Shown piece after piece: positions 9,406 to 25,913 of a DNA stretch of 30,411 nt (position 1 is its first letter; each line of letters opens with the position of its first letter). A program made the position numbers and the translations under genes. Origin of the DNA: Amphimedon queenslandica (lineage: Eukaryota > Porifera > Demospongiae > Haplosclerida > Niphatidae); assembly GCF_000090795.2 (NCBI RefSeq), contig NW_003546562.1, positions 65,962-96,372 on the forward strand, given 5' to 3'. The notes beneath the pieces were generated by a model. It was not told the origin of the DNA. It ran no database searches and saw nothing but the letters and a program-made list of their open reading frames with translations.

Positions 9406-9644
9406 TAACACAATATATTTTCTGTCCTAATGAATACCCAAAGTCTTGTCCAAAAGGTGCTCCAAAAATAGTAGAAGTGCTTAATTCTTGTATTATAGAT
9501 ACCAAAGATTGTAAGAGCTTGTTTGACGACGGTGTTACTACAAGTGGTGTTTATGCTGTTAATCCTGATGGAGGGGCTTGATCCATTTGAAGTTAAAAGT
9601 AATTTATAATTATACACCATTGGATCACAAGTATACTGTGATAT

Positions 9645-9970
9645 CAAATCTCCTTCAGTGCTGAGTTGTCCCACCAAATGATACCAGCCCCCTGGCAATG
9701 TTGAGTGGGTGGGTGTTATGGTCACCTGGATCACTTGGAATTAAGCCAACTCCCTGTGAGAAGGTAGCCTCTTGGATGTAGGGGTTGTCCCCAGTTATTG
9801 CTGGGAACTAGGCAACTCTCCCCAAGACTACTACTGTATGGTGACCCACATGAATTTGTCAAACCATTAATTACTACTCATTTGTTAATTTATTTACTTT
9901 TTTGCCTTGATTTGCTATAATTATTATGTTTTTATTATTATGTACGTAAATATTTTCCTTTTTTGCCCTC
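9645..9970. other. Sequence of unknown origin replacing the FReD domain
   Basis: The sequence between GTGATAT and the last FReD codons is unlike anything else in the window. It is GC-richer in its first 200 bp (CCCCCTGGCAATG, GGGTGGGTGTTATGG) and AT-rich afterwards. I find no inverted repeats, target duplication or ORF of note. It could be a truncated retroelement 3' end or filler from a repair event. Confidence 0.5.
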
Positions 9971-9997
9971 AGAGATAAAACTCGTCGTAACAATTAA

Positions 9998-10337
9998 ATA
10001 CTGTCCCCCACACACATAAGTGTGTTTACATTGTGCTGATACATTTATATTATCATGTCGTTTCAATATATTAGAGTCTGTCATAACTACATGTATAATG
10101 ACTATGATTTTGAATATAATTAACATACTCTTACATGTATAATCGTATCTTTCTCGTTTTCAACAGTTACATGTATATTTACATGTAACATATGAAATAC
10201 AAATTGGTCAAACAATCAAATCACACAATGCCATGAGTCATTACACAATACCATTGCCAGTTGATTATTAATGTAACAATTAATACAAACTTTTATCACT
10301 CACACAAATACAAATACATGTACATGTACATGTACTA
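9998..10337. other. FReD 3' flank and AT-rich spacer
   Basis: The first about 70 bp match the 3' flank of the other FReD copies (ATACTGTCCCCCACACACATAAGTGTGTTTACATTGTGCTGATA). Beyond that lie several ACATGTA motifs and a run of TACATG repeats at 10316-10335. No gene is seen. Confidence 0.55.
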
Positions 10338-10604
10338 CTGTATTTCCTCAAATAAAAGCCCAGACGCCTATTTCTTAAAATGGCATTTGGACCTCATAAA
10401 AAATTTAAAAAATAAAATAAAACTTGGGCCAATTAACAATGACATGCGAACCATTGACCTCACACACAAGACTTCAGGAAGCCTAAGGAAGCATCTACAA
10501 AGCATCTATGTTATTTTAAGGCTAGATATGCATATTTACCAGTTCAATTTTATTGCTACCCCTGTGTTTATTTGCACCCAGCTTTTATTATAGGATATAC
10601 GGTG
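10338..10604. mobile_element. Possible MITE, about 267 bp
   Basis: The left end (CTGTATTTCCTCAAATAAAAGCC) and the reverse complement of the right end (CACCGTATATCCTATAATAAAAGC) form an imperfect inverted repeat. TA lies on both sides (10336-10337 and 10605-10606). The 110-codon frame over this stretch is low complexity and is not called as a gene. Termini are more degraded than in the other elements, so confidence is moderate. Confidence 0.55.
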
Positions 10605-11713
10605 TATAATCATGCACACTACAACATACCTGCTGTGTGACAGTGCATGTCTTCCTCCCTGGGTCAGTCAGTCGGTTACAAGCTCCAACAAACTGTATCC
10701 TCTCTATTGTCACCCACAGATGATCTGAGGTCCTGTAAAATCCACCGTGCTACACAATCTGAGGTAAGAAGAACGATATTGCTCTCTGTGTACCTTTAAT
10801 TAGAAAAAAGAATTTTTAAATGAGGCATAAAAAAGAGAATTGACAATGTAAAAAAACGTGTATATACATGTAATATACATGCACCTGTACATGTATGCAC
10901 ATTCAAACTCACTTCAAAAGCAGGTAGTGCACAAAGAGCATGCAGAGAACAGTACAATGGTTTTACTAGAACCTGGTGGACCACATAGGCTCACAGTACG
11001 TACCACTGGCTTATGCTCCGCCAACCATGTATAAAGGAGACTCTCATGTCTCAGTGTATGAAGAATTGGTACATGAGGAGATCCTACTTTATGAGTCTCA
11101 ACCTCAATCTTGGGTACTCTAGGGAGGAGCATTAAATAGAAAGTGAAGCATTAACTGAAATAATATTAATTTTTTAAATTACCTGTTAGACCACAGTACC
11201 CACTCTCCTTGAATATTAACTTCAAAATCAATGATGGATGCTGTACCAGGTGGTAGGGGTATTGTAGTCATCCCTCATATAAAGTCAACCATCTTTTCCC
11301 GATAGACCATCTTCTCATCTCCAGAGAAGCACCAGATCAAACAGAATATAAGGTAGTGTGGAATGTAAGCCTCGGTCTGATCAGAGAGCATGGGGAAGTC
11401 TGGGTGTGACTGATTGTATGAGAGATCGTTTGTTGTAACATATGGAGAAGAGAGAGTTGAGGGCCATGAGGCGAGTGAAGTCCATTATGTTGTCAAAAGT
11501 TGCGGCGTGTTCAAGACAGCGAGGAATGATACTGTCCAAAGCAAAATAAGGACTCAATAAATCAGGACAATCTCTCAGGGCCTAAAAATATATACATATA
11601 TGTATGGGCAAAGGGATAAAATTTAGTGGGCAAGTATACGTAGTTAAAAAAGTAGATGAATTATGAAAGAAGATAGTTATTATTAAACATAAAATACATG
11701 TAAAAGTTTAATA

Positions 11714-11913
11714 TCGTACAAGATGATTTATTGGCAAGAAATTAATATTGGCAGTTGGCGGTTCTCTGTGAAGAAATCCCCAACTGCCATTTTGTTTCAA
11801 TCTGAGCATACTCAATGGCACATGGCACAAAATTGTTAATATAAAATTCACTATTAACTTTCCACAGGCAAATTCGCCAAATGTTACTCTCACCAATAAA
11901 TCATCTTGTACGG
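11714..11913. mobile_element. MITE E, 200 bp, in a dynein pseudogene intron
   Basis: The left TCGTACAAGATGATTTATTGG and the reverse complement of the right end CCGTACAAGATGATTTATTGG match over 20 of 21 bases. TA flanks both ends (11712-11713, 11914-11915). The interior carries TGAGCATACTCAATGGCACATGG, which recurs in MITEs D and F. No coding capacity. Confidence 0.85.
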
Positions 11914-12337
11914 TAGAAGCTCACAAAACTAATTTAAAATTGAATGGATATAATAAAGTAGAGTGTAGCATTAAAATTTAACAAAAAGGATTTTTGCTCA
12001 CCCGCATAATGGGAGAGATTGTCTCCTGGTCAGAGGTGCCCTCTCCTCCCCTCAATTCCTCCTCTCCCTCTTCAATAGGTATTGATTTCATTTTGGATAT
12101 GAAGTGATCAAAGACCATGCTAAGTGTTAAGACATCTTCACTGAACCAGACCATACCCCAACGACTCTGGTGGCTGGGCTAGCAAACTAAAGGTCTTGCA
12201 CTTCAAACATTATGCGGACCTAGAGAGATTTACCGATAATATACTAAACATAATAACACGATTATTAATAAAAAATTATGAGTGCTCTGATCTTAGTCAT
12301 CTTTGGAAAAATTTGGACAGTGTCTCTGTACTATTTA

Positions 12338-12553
12338 CCTTAAGGTCACTTTTAAATGCGGGTACTATTAATTGTGAATTTTGCGTTTGGGTTAAAAATC
12401 GCAATTATTAATACGCACAATTATTAATAATGGCATCATGATGCCATATAACTATTAGTAATAATTACTTAATTGCAATTTTTAATGCCAGCAAAATCTA
12501 CCTTGTGCTAAAATCGCAAAATTTAGTACCCGCAATTAAAAGTCACTCTAAGG
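12338..12553. mobile_element. MITE G, 216 bp, with a perfect central palindrome
   Basis: The left end CCTTAAGGTCACTTTTAAATGCGGGTACT is matched by the reverse complement of the right end, CCTTAGAGTGACTTTTAATTGCGGGTACT, for about 45 bp with few mismatches. TA duplications lie at 12336-12337 and 12554-12555. ATGGCATCATGATGCCAT (12430-12447) is a perfect 18-bp palindrome at the centre. Its termini are unlike the CCGTA family. Confidence 0.85.
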
Positions 12554-12555
12554 TA

Positions 12556-12750
12556 CAACATGTAGCATGTTGGGCCGTTGGCCAAATTTTGGTAAAAACG
12601 TCAAGTAGAGAATTTACAATTTTTATAATATTTTCTAATGCATATACATGTTCTTACGTTGTGTAGAAAGTTTTAGCTGATTCCAATTGATTTTGAATTT
12701 TTTATGAATTTTTAAAATTCTGTCATGGCTGTTTCTACTTTTTAACATAA
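12556..12750 (-). repeat. Dispersed repeat related to the one at 19530-19880
   Basis: Read on the minus strand it contains GGAATCAGCT.AAA, AAGAACATGTATATGCAT, AATATTATAAAAATTG.AAATTCTC and GGCCAACGGCCCAAC, the same order of landmarks seen on the plus strand at 19530-19880. Termini could not be defined. It may be a degenerate transposon family. Confidence 0.6.
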
Positions 12751-13344
12751 AATACTCTGTACTATAATGCATTTACATGTATACTGAAAGTGAGAGTATA
12801 CTAATGATATCCTGACATACATTGGGTGGTATACTGAGTCTCTCTCCATTAGGTAGTGTCAGTAATTATTATTTTCCAGTACAGAGTTTAAACTCTCCAC
12901 CCACTCAGGATCAACATCTCTGTCAAAAATGATCCACTGTCCCTTATTAATCTAACCATGAACATTATCAATAATTCTATTAAGGGAGAAATAATTAATA
13001 ATAAGAGATCATGTGATAGTCATGTGACATGTGTGTGTGTGTCCAAGCATCCAGTAACATCATTCAATGGTACATGTCACTGGATAGAAGACAAATTAAT
13101 TAATTAATTTTTATTATTGGTGCTTGCGGCGGGAACAACAACTGGACACTAACACAAGACCAGCTGTAGCTTTAAGCCGCAAAAAAGAGAAAAAAAATAA
13201 CATTTCCTAGGAAGGATAATCTCTGTGCATCTTATGTCTAATACACAACATGAGTAATTTATGTATATATGTCTGAGTCAAGTATATGTAAAATTGTAAA
13301 TACTGTGTATAGTATACTATAATAGAACATGTACAGTAGTACCA

Positions 13345-13490
13345 TGCAAGATGATTTATTGGTGAGATTAATAATTATGCATCTGAAAATGTAATAAAAA
13401 TTGGGGGCAATTTCAAAGCCAATTTTCAGAAAAAATTATGGGCTATTATAAGAGGTTTTTTCTAAAATTTGCTAAATAAATGATTAAGTC
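13345..13490. repeat. One-ended fragment of a MITE E/F-type element
   Basis: CATGCAAGATGATTTATTGGTG at 13346-13367 is the terminal sequence of MITEs E and F. No good partner end is visible before the dynein remnant at 13513; CTAAATAAATGATT near 13470 is at best a decayed remnant. Confidence 0.4.
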
Positions 13491-14166
13491 ATGTGATTCT
13501 CATATGACTCACCTGTTCTCCTTCCTTTGAGCTAATTCCATGAATCCAGTTACTATCATCAGACAGTGTCACTGTAGCAATACAAGCAACAATATCTTAA
13601 AGTGCTTCTGAAGTTAAGCAATGTTTTTAGAGTTCCCAAAAATTTCAAGTAGATCCTCATCACCGACAAAATAAAATCTTGGGAATGAGGCCCTCTCTCT
13701 TTCCAAATAACCTTTAAGTGCTCGTTGAATCTTGGCTAGAAAATCAGCTAATCTCTCAAGACTTGTATTACAAGAGGACTTTTTGAAACTTTCTTCATGA
13801 CTGTGAGAAACTTGGCCGATATGCACTGAAACCTTTAAGTCTCGTTTGGTGAAGATACCTTCAAGGTAAAACCCAGCCTCTCCGGACGTCAATCCAAACA
13901 TCAAAAATAGCATTAATCTTGTTCAGTCTCTCCTCCCAAGCAAGAGCTTTGTCTTAAAATACCTGTTAACAAGAGGAGGGTATGAGTAAAAGGAGAGACT
14001 AAAAGTGCACTTTTCTACCAATTTATTCATTTTTTCTCTTTCTTTATAATTAATTTTGCATGGGTGTTCTCTCTTTTCTCTGTCTCTCCTACTATGCTCT
14101 CGTTCATTAAATAGTATTACGGATATCTGAACTTTGAATATTTTACCATCTCACAACTAATTTACA

Positions 14167-14254
14167 TCTCCCTTTTCTCTTCCTTACTGTCCTTCTTTCT
14201 CCCTCTCTCTCTCTCCCTCTCCCTTCCTCTCTCTCCCCCTCTCCCTCTGTCTCT
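14167..14254. repeat. CT-rich microsatellite
   Basis: This is an 88-bp pyrimidine tract of (CT)n with CCT and TTC interruptions. It lies just inside an intron of the dynein pseudogene, right after the donor of exon 14258-14404. On the minus strand it produces an Arg/Glu-rich artefactual tail if read as coding. Confidence 0.85.
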
Positions 14255-14788
14255 TACTTTAAAGAATGGTGATAGCTTCATTGCAGTTACTGAGTTGACA
14301 TGCTCCTTCACTTTAGCAAAGAGATCATCCCATCCTCTTATCAGCTTGCATTTGTTCTGATAGTTAATTAAATCCAATTCATACATCATCCACTGCTCTC
14401 GAACCTAAATAAATTGATAAATCCCAGTAAATTTCAGTATTTTATCAGTAAACTATTAGTAAATTTAATGAATGTGCGCATTGTATATGTAAGTTTATTT
14501 TTACTCATATGCTAGCTCAGTAATCTGCACTATTAGTAATCTTCAGTATAATTATTGGCAAACTCACTTGTTTAAGAAACTCCTCTAAAGCCATTTCTCC
14601 TTGTACTACCCAGATCATGTCCTTAATGATAACCTCGTTCAGTCATTTTTAATGAGGTCTACTGACTCCACTCCACAAACCTGTCCTAAAAACAGGACAA
14701 ACAGGTCCAAGACACACCCAGTTCCTTGTCAGCTGCTTCCAATGTCTCTCCTAAAACAAGAAAACACGTACATGTACATTTACATGTA

Positions 14789-14996
14789 TCATACAAGATA
14801 TGATTTATTGGCTGGAGTAATATTTGGCGAATTTGCCTGTAGAAAGAAATTGGGGAATTTTATATTGGCAATTTTGCGCCACATGCCATTGAGCATGCTC
14901 AGGTTAAAACAAAATAGCAGATTCTATATTGGCAATTTCTTCATAGAACCACCAATTGCTAATATTAATTTCCCACCAATAAATCATCTTGTACGG
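14789..14996. mobile_element. MITE F, 208 bp, in a dynein pseudogene intron
   Basis: The left TCATACAAGATATGATTTATTGG and the reverse complement of the right end CCGTACAAGATGATTTATTGG form the same inverted repeat as MITE E. TA precedes it (14787-14788); the right flank is TT, probably a mutated duplication. The interior contains GGCGAATTTGCC and CCATTGAGCATGCTCAG. The 170-codon plus-strand frame over 14601-15113 is this element plus antisense dynein remnant. Confidence 0.82.
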
Positions 14997-15170
14997 TTTT
15001 CATTTTATTTTATACATGTGCATGTAACGCCAGGGCACATGACATATGGTGATGATCACATGACTTGTTTGCTAACTTTAAGAGCTTCTGATTTCAGTGA
15101 GGTGATCGTTTGATTGACTTTGAGATAATTCCTGATCATTCTTTGGACTGAATTCAAATGAGACGTGAGA

Positions 15171-15406
15171 TATTAGACTAGGGAGCCCCCTAATTTTATT
15201 ATCACCATTCCTTTCAAACCTAATGTGCTCTTTATAAATGAGTAAATTTTATGAAAATAGTTTACTTATCTGGTTTCTCTTCCTCAGTTCCTTGACTCGA
15301 GGACGAGGTTGAAGAGTTGAAGCGCTGATCCACGATAAATACTCGCTTCCGCCCACGCATTAGGGAAAACTAGGTGGGGCTGGGGCAGTCTTGAATTGAA
15401 TCACTA
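15171..15406 (+). promoter_or_regulatory. Presumed 5' region of the patatin-like phospholipase gene
   Basis: This 236-bp stretch separates the dynein pseudogene (minus) from the phospholipase (plus). Composition turns GC-richer towards 15290-15395 (CTCGAGGACGAGG, CGCTTCCGCCCACGC). ATAAATA at 15337-15343 is a possible TATA-like element about 65 bp before the ATG. A polypyrimidine tract ending in CAG (15280-15291) could be a splice acceptor of an upstream noncoding exon. All of this is tentative. Confidence 0.3.
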
Positions 15407-17449
15407 ATGGAGGCGAAACTTATCGACCATTACCGTGGCCTTGCTCCAGAGTTGCTGTTAAAGAATTGTGTGAAGTCAAAGGTATATCAGTATGGTGAAG
15501 TAAGAATGATAAAACTTGCAAGCATCGATGGCCTTGAAGGGATTATTGAAGCTGCAGCATACGTTATTGTTTTGAAGGCCAATGGTGATAATTGGTTCCT
15601 CCTCTATGAANNNNNNNNNNNNNNNNNNNNNNNNNNNNNNNNNNNNNNNNNNNNNNNNNNNNNNNNNNNNNNNNNNNNNNNNNNNNNNNNNNNNNNNNNN
15701 NNNNNNNNNNNNNNNNNNNNNNNNNNNNNNNNNNNNNNNNNNNNNNNNNNNNNNNNNNNNNNNNNNNNNNNNNNNNNNNNNNNNNNNNNNNNNNNNNNNN
15801 NNNNNNNNNNNNNNNNNNNNNNNNNNNNNNNNNNNNNNNNNNNNNNNNNNNNNNNNNNNNNNNNNNNNNNNNNNNNNNNNNNNNNNNNNNNNNNNNNNNN
15901 NNNNNNNNNNNNNNNNNNNNNNNNNNNNNNNNNNNNNNNNNNNNNNNNNNNNNNNNNNNNNNNNNNNNNNNNNNNNNNNNNNNNNNNNNNNNNNNNNNNN
16001 NNNNNNNNNNNNNNNNNNNNNNNNNNNNNNNNNNNNNNNNNNNNNNNNNNNNNNNNNNNNNNNNNNNNNNNNNNNNNNNNNNNNNNNNNNNNNNNNNNNN
16101 NNNNNNNNNNNNNNNNNNNNNNNNNNNNNNNNNNNNNNNNNNNNNNNNNNNNNNNNNNNNNNNNNNNNNNNNNNNNNNNNNNNNNNNNNNNNNNNNNNNN
16201 NNNNNNNNNNNNNNNGTTGTTACTGCTTGGTAGCAATCCAAACCAGCGCAGACCATTAAATGATGATACTGCTCTTCATGTTGCAGTAAGGAAAGGCAAT
16301 GAAGTGATTGTAAAGTTACTACTTGCCTTTAAAGCTGATCCAAATATTGTCAACAAAAACAACGAGACTCCTTTCAACTTAGCTGAAATGCATGCAAATA
16401 GAGAAATATACAGTTTAATTGAGAAGGTAGACTCCTTGCAAACCAAAACGAGGAAATATTTTACGCTAAATTCAAGTCTTCCAGCAGAGAGGACTCGGGC
16501 TGGCACTTACCTTATGAGCCTAGATGGTGGTGGAATTCGTGGGTTCAATACTACAACATATCTCATTGCTCTGGAAGATCGCATGAAGGAACTCTCACCT
16601 AAATGTCCCCCTATTCAATATTATTTTGATTACATAGCTGGTACTAGTTCTGGTGCTATTGCTGCCCTTATCCTCCTCTATACAAACTACTCACTCAGAA
16701 TTGGACGATGTCTAGTCTATCAAATTTTGATGAAAGTTTTCACTTTAAAATCTATTAAAGAGCGCAAGAATTCAATGGAAACAAATCTTCAAAGCATATT
16801 TAAGAAAAACGTCATGTCATCTTTGAGAGGCCCACCACATGCTATAGTCACTACTACAAAGGATCCTGGAAAGCTTTGCTTGATGACAAGTTATGATGAG
16901 AGTGAAGCTGGATCAAATCAGCAAATTTGGAAGGCAGCTCGCATGTCATCCGCTGCTCCCTTCATTTTTCCTTCTGTTGATGACATCTATCTTGATGGTG
17001 GCCTAGTAGCAAATAATCCAACCAATGCTGCCTTGGAAGAGATTAGCCAAATTGAACAAAATTGTGAGTTTGGTTGTATATTGTCGATTGGGACGGGATC
17101 TTTTGAAAATCCCAAACTTAAAGACAACTGGGATTATTTCTATTGGACTTTCCCTTTTGATCAACTTCGTAATCCATTGGAACTGACAAAAACCATCAAA
17201 ACTTTTATAAAGAATAGTTATACCAAAGTTAGAGAGTCAAGTGAAGAATCTGCAAAATCTTTATGTGAAACCAAAGGCTGGGAGTATCACCGCTGGTCTC
17301 CACCTCTCCATAAAAATTTAGGTTCTGCTTGTACGGAACTCAATATAATTATTGACATGATGTATCACACAGAAATGTATATTCTTCAGCATCCAGAAAC
17401 AATTGATGGCATTGCTAAATGCATACTTGCAAAGAAACCAGCTAATTAG
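15407..17449 (+). CDS. Ankyrin-repeat patatin-like phospholipase (iPLA2/PLA2G6 type), with assembly gap
   Basis: A single uninterrupted frame runs from ATG 15407 to TAG 17447, apart from 605 unknown bases at 15611-16215; residue numbers below count through the gap. After the gap come ankyrin repeats (DDTALHVAVRKGNEVIVKLLL, then ADPNIVNKNNETPFNLA). The patatin domain has the oxyanion loop DGGGIRG (from residue 373), the nucleophile elbow GTSSG (Ser 414) and the catalytic Asp in LDGGLVANNPT (Asp 530). The C-terminal part (W.AARMSSAAP, SIGTGS, NPLELTKT, HTEMYI) follows the calcium-independent PLA2 group VI pattern, which hydrolyses the sn-2 acyl chain of phospholipids, probably in the cytosol or at membranes. 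The first 68 residues match no domain I recognise. No introns are visible, unlike the neighbours. Frame continuity through the gap is assumed. Confidence 0.87.
   Translation: MEAKLIDHYRGLAPELLLKNCVKSKVYQYGEVRMIKLASIDGLEGIIEAAAYVIVLKANGDNWFLLYEXXXXXXXXXXXXXXXXXXXXXXXXXXXXXXXXXXXXXXXXXXXXXXXXXXXXXXXXXXXXXXXXXXXXXXXXXXXXXXXXXXXXXXXXXXXXXXXXXXXXXXXXXXXXXXXXXXXXXXXXXXXXXXXXXXXXXXXXXXXXXXXXXXXXXXXXXXXXXXXXXXXXXXXXXXXXXXXXXXXXXXXXXXXXXXXXXXXXXXXXXXLLLLGSNPNQRRPLNDDTALHVAVRKGNEVIVKLLLAFKADPNIVNKNNETPFNLAEMHANREIYSLIEKVDSLQTKTRKYFTLNSSLPAERTRAGTYLMSLDGGGIRGFNTTTYLIALEDRMKELSPKCPPIQYYFDYIAGTSSGAIAALILLYTNYSLRIGRCLVYQILMKVFTLKSIKERKNSMETNLQSIFKKNVMSSLRGPPHAIVTTTKDPGKLCLMTSYDESEAGSNQQIWKAARMSSAAPFIFPSVDDIYLDGGLVANNPTNAALEEISQIEQNCEFGCILSIGTGSFENPKLKDNWDYFYWTFPFDQLRNPLELTKTIKTFIKNSYTKVRESSEESAKSLCETKGWEYHRWSPPLHKNLGSACTELNIIIDMMYHTEMYILQHPETIDGIAKCILAKKPAN
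15611..16215. other. Assembly gap (605 N)
   Basis: These bases are unknown. They fall inside the phospholipase gene where further ankyrin repeats would be expected. Whether the true missing length is a multiple of three, or contains an intron, cannot be told. Confidence 0.99.
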
Positions 17450-18550
17450 TTTGTCCATTCAAACATGATTGTTAGATCTAATTATAATTGTACAATTGCA
17501 CTATGCTGTTTACAAAAAGGTACATGTACATGTGTATGATTATAAATTGTTATTAGCTGATGTGGTTTTGATTATGAAGACACTTGTTTTAATTAAAAAC
17601 ACGAGATGCAGTACGCCCCTTCCAGGGTGCATTCACACTATTGAGGCATTGTATATATAGAGAGATGATTACACAATCACAGAATTCATAAAATACCAGC
17701 TAGGGATCTCAGGGCTAGATCATAAAACCAACGCCAACCAGGCACTAAACAAAGGGTGATTATGACAAAGCAGTGTCTCACGTATATTAAAAATGTGATT
17801 CAGATTAATCAGTATGGTCCATTAATAAATGTCACTGGCTTGTGGCTGAATTGATGCACCATACTAACTACTGAGAGACAACTACAAAACATATCTACTG
17901 CTGGTACTTTTTTGAGGGAAAATTTTTTCGATGAATTGTTGATTTGGTGGGCTTAAATTTGGCAAATTTATGGCTCCGTGAGCTTAATGGATTAAAATGG
18001 TGGGTTTAATTTGACAACATTTTCCCTCTAAATGTAAATTAATAGTCTGTGTGGTATATACTATTGGGTGATGCATGTACATAAGTACATATACATTAAG
18101 TAGTATAATAACACATTTTAAGAATTTAACAATACATTATTTACGCCAGCTATTATTATGGAGGAATAGACGGAGGAAGAATAGAACAAGGTAGAAATGT
18201 GAATCATTAAAGGCTATAAGAGAGATGACAAAACATAAAAGTAATAAGGGCTGGCCTATAGGTTTATGTACGTGTATAAATACGTGTATTGTATATACAT
18301 GTATGGGCACACATGAACTGAGTGCCAGTACATAAAATAATCTTTCTCTCATCTCATATTCTCACAGCCACATAGCAATCAGATCCATTTTAAATTCCAC
18401 TGACAAGTGACGAAGGAAAAGATTCTGGATTCTCTAGATAGGCGTTATTAGATGTAATGAATTAAAAATTTTTTAAATTTTAGATCTAGATCTTCATAAA
18501 TACACAAAAACAAATATCACAGTTAAAATACTTGCATGATGGTTTTAAAT
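17450..18550. other. Intergenic region between convergent phospholipase and ABCC genes
   Basis: No gene is supported. The two flanking genes converge here, so it should hold both 3' UTRs, but I see no clean AATAAA near either stop. It contains a TACATGTACATG palindrome at 17521-17532, a possible small MITE at 17907-18034 and AT-rich sequence. The 71-codon minus-strand frame at 18137-18352 is hydrophobic but has no start context or homology that I recognise. Confidence 0.5.
17907..18034. mobile_element. Possible small MITE, 128 bp
   Basis: The left end contains TTGAGGGAAAATTTTTTCG..TTTGGTGGG, and the reverse complement of the right end contains TAGAGGGAAAATGTTGTCAAATTAAACCCACC. TA lies on both sides (17905-17906, 18035-18036). 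The inverted repeat is imperfect. Confidence 0.5.
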
Positions 18551-25529
<6,979 letters not shown>

Positions 25530-25913
25530 CTAAAAGAAATGTTTGTTGATGATAGTGACAATTGTGTGTATATACATGTACATGTACAACTGTGCACACA
25601 TTTACATGAATAAATTATACTTAGATATGTATGCATGCATCATCAAGTTATCCATTCAAGGCAGTCTAAAACAGAATATGCCAAATAATAAGGCAGCATG
25701 CAAGACACCTAAAAGAAAAACAGTATTCATGTATCCCAACACATGCACAATCATCCAGGAATGGGGTCAATTGTAATTTGAGAATGTAAATTCTAATCAG
25801 TTTTTCATGAACAAAATTGACAAAGAATTCTCAGACTTATAAATTGCTTAAAGCTCCAATCAGAAGTCTCCAATTTTCTAAATGGCACAAAACACAATTA
25901 AATTGGGGGTGCT

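Larger units (their letters stand above)
9048..9997 (+). pseudogene. FReD pseudogene 5 (MITE insertion, FReD domain replaced)
   Basis: The family ATG and signal peptide are present, but a deletion after the IGE codons shifts the frame. A 188-bp MITE (9218-9405) interrupts the Cys-rich region at the TA of GGTATAACAC. The exon end is damaged (GGGGCTTGATCC), the donor GTTAGT is lost and the acceptor CAG|GTATAC has become CAA|GTATAC. After GTATACTGTGATAT the FReD domain is replaced by about 325 bp of unrelated sequence (9645-9970). Only the last codons (AGAGATAAAACTCGTCGTAACAATTAA) and the 3' flank reappear. It is clearly nonfunctional. Confidence 0.9.
10630..15165 (-). pseudogene. DYNC1H1-like: Cytoplasmic dynein 1 heavy chain pseudogene (linker to AAA3)
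   Basis: Eight remnant exons are readable in order: 15077-15165 (approximate right end; YLKVNQTITSLKSEALK), 14578-14750 (VVQGEMALEEFLKQ), 14258-14404 ([18 protein letters not shown]), 13513-13952 ([27 protein letters not shown]), 12821-12951 ([21 protein letters not shown]2), 12002-12178 (GMVWFSEDVLTLSMVFDHF), 11183-11581 (IMDFTRL..SLF; TTIPLPPGTASIIDFEVNI), 10913-11118 ([28 protein letters not shown], the AAA3 Walker A) and finally 10630-10749 ([18 protein letters not shown]). The match is to the motor that walks along microtubules. Disruptions include TAA after NSKNIA, TGA after MVDFI, frameshifts near 12865, 12160, 13890, 11430 and 10950, loss of the Walker A glycine (SKT for GKT), absence of AAA1 between 13513 and 12951, and absence of the segment before GGFYRTS. 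Splice sites are still mostly GT..AG, so it arose by DNA duplication, not retroposition. Confidence 0.9.

Noticed and set aside
10261..10593. 110-codon plus-strand frame
   Set aside because: Low-complexity start from a TACATG repeat followed by an apparent inverted-repeat element; no domain and no conserved context.
14601..15113. 170-codon plus-strand frame
   Set aside because: It consists of antisense dynein remnant plus MITE F and has no recognisable domain.
15564..16259. Frames of 210-230 codons on both strands around 15.6-16.25 kb
   Set aside because: They exist only because unknown bases in the gap contain no stop codons.
18137..18352. Hydrophobic 71-codon minus-strand frame downstream of the ABCC stop
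   Set aside because: It lies beyond the ABCC stop codon, has no splice link or homology that I recognise, and its hydrophobicity is common in AT-rich sequence.
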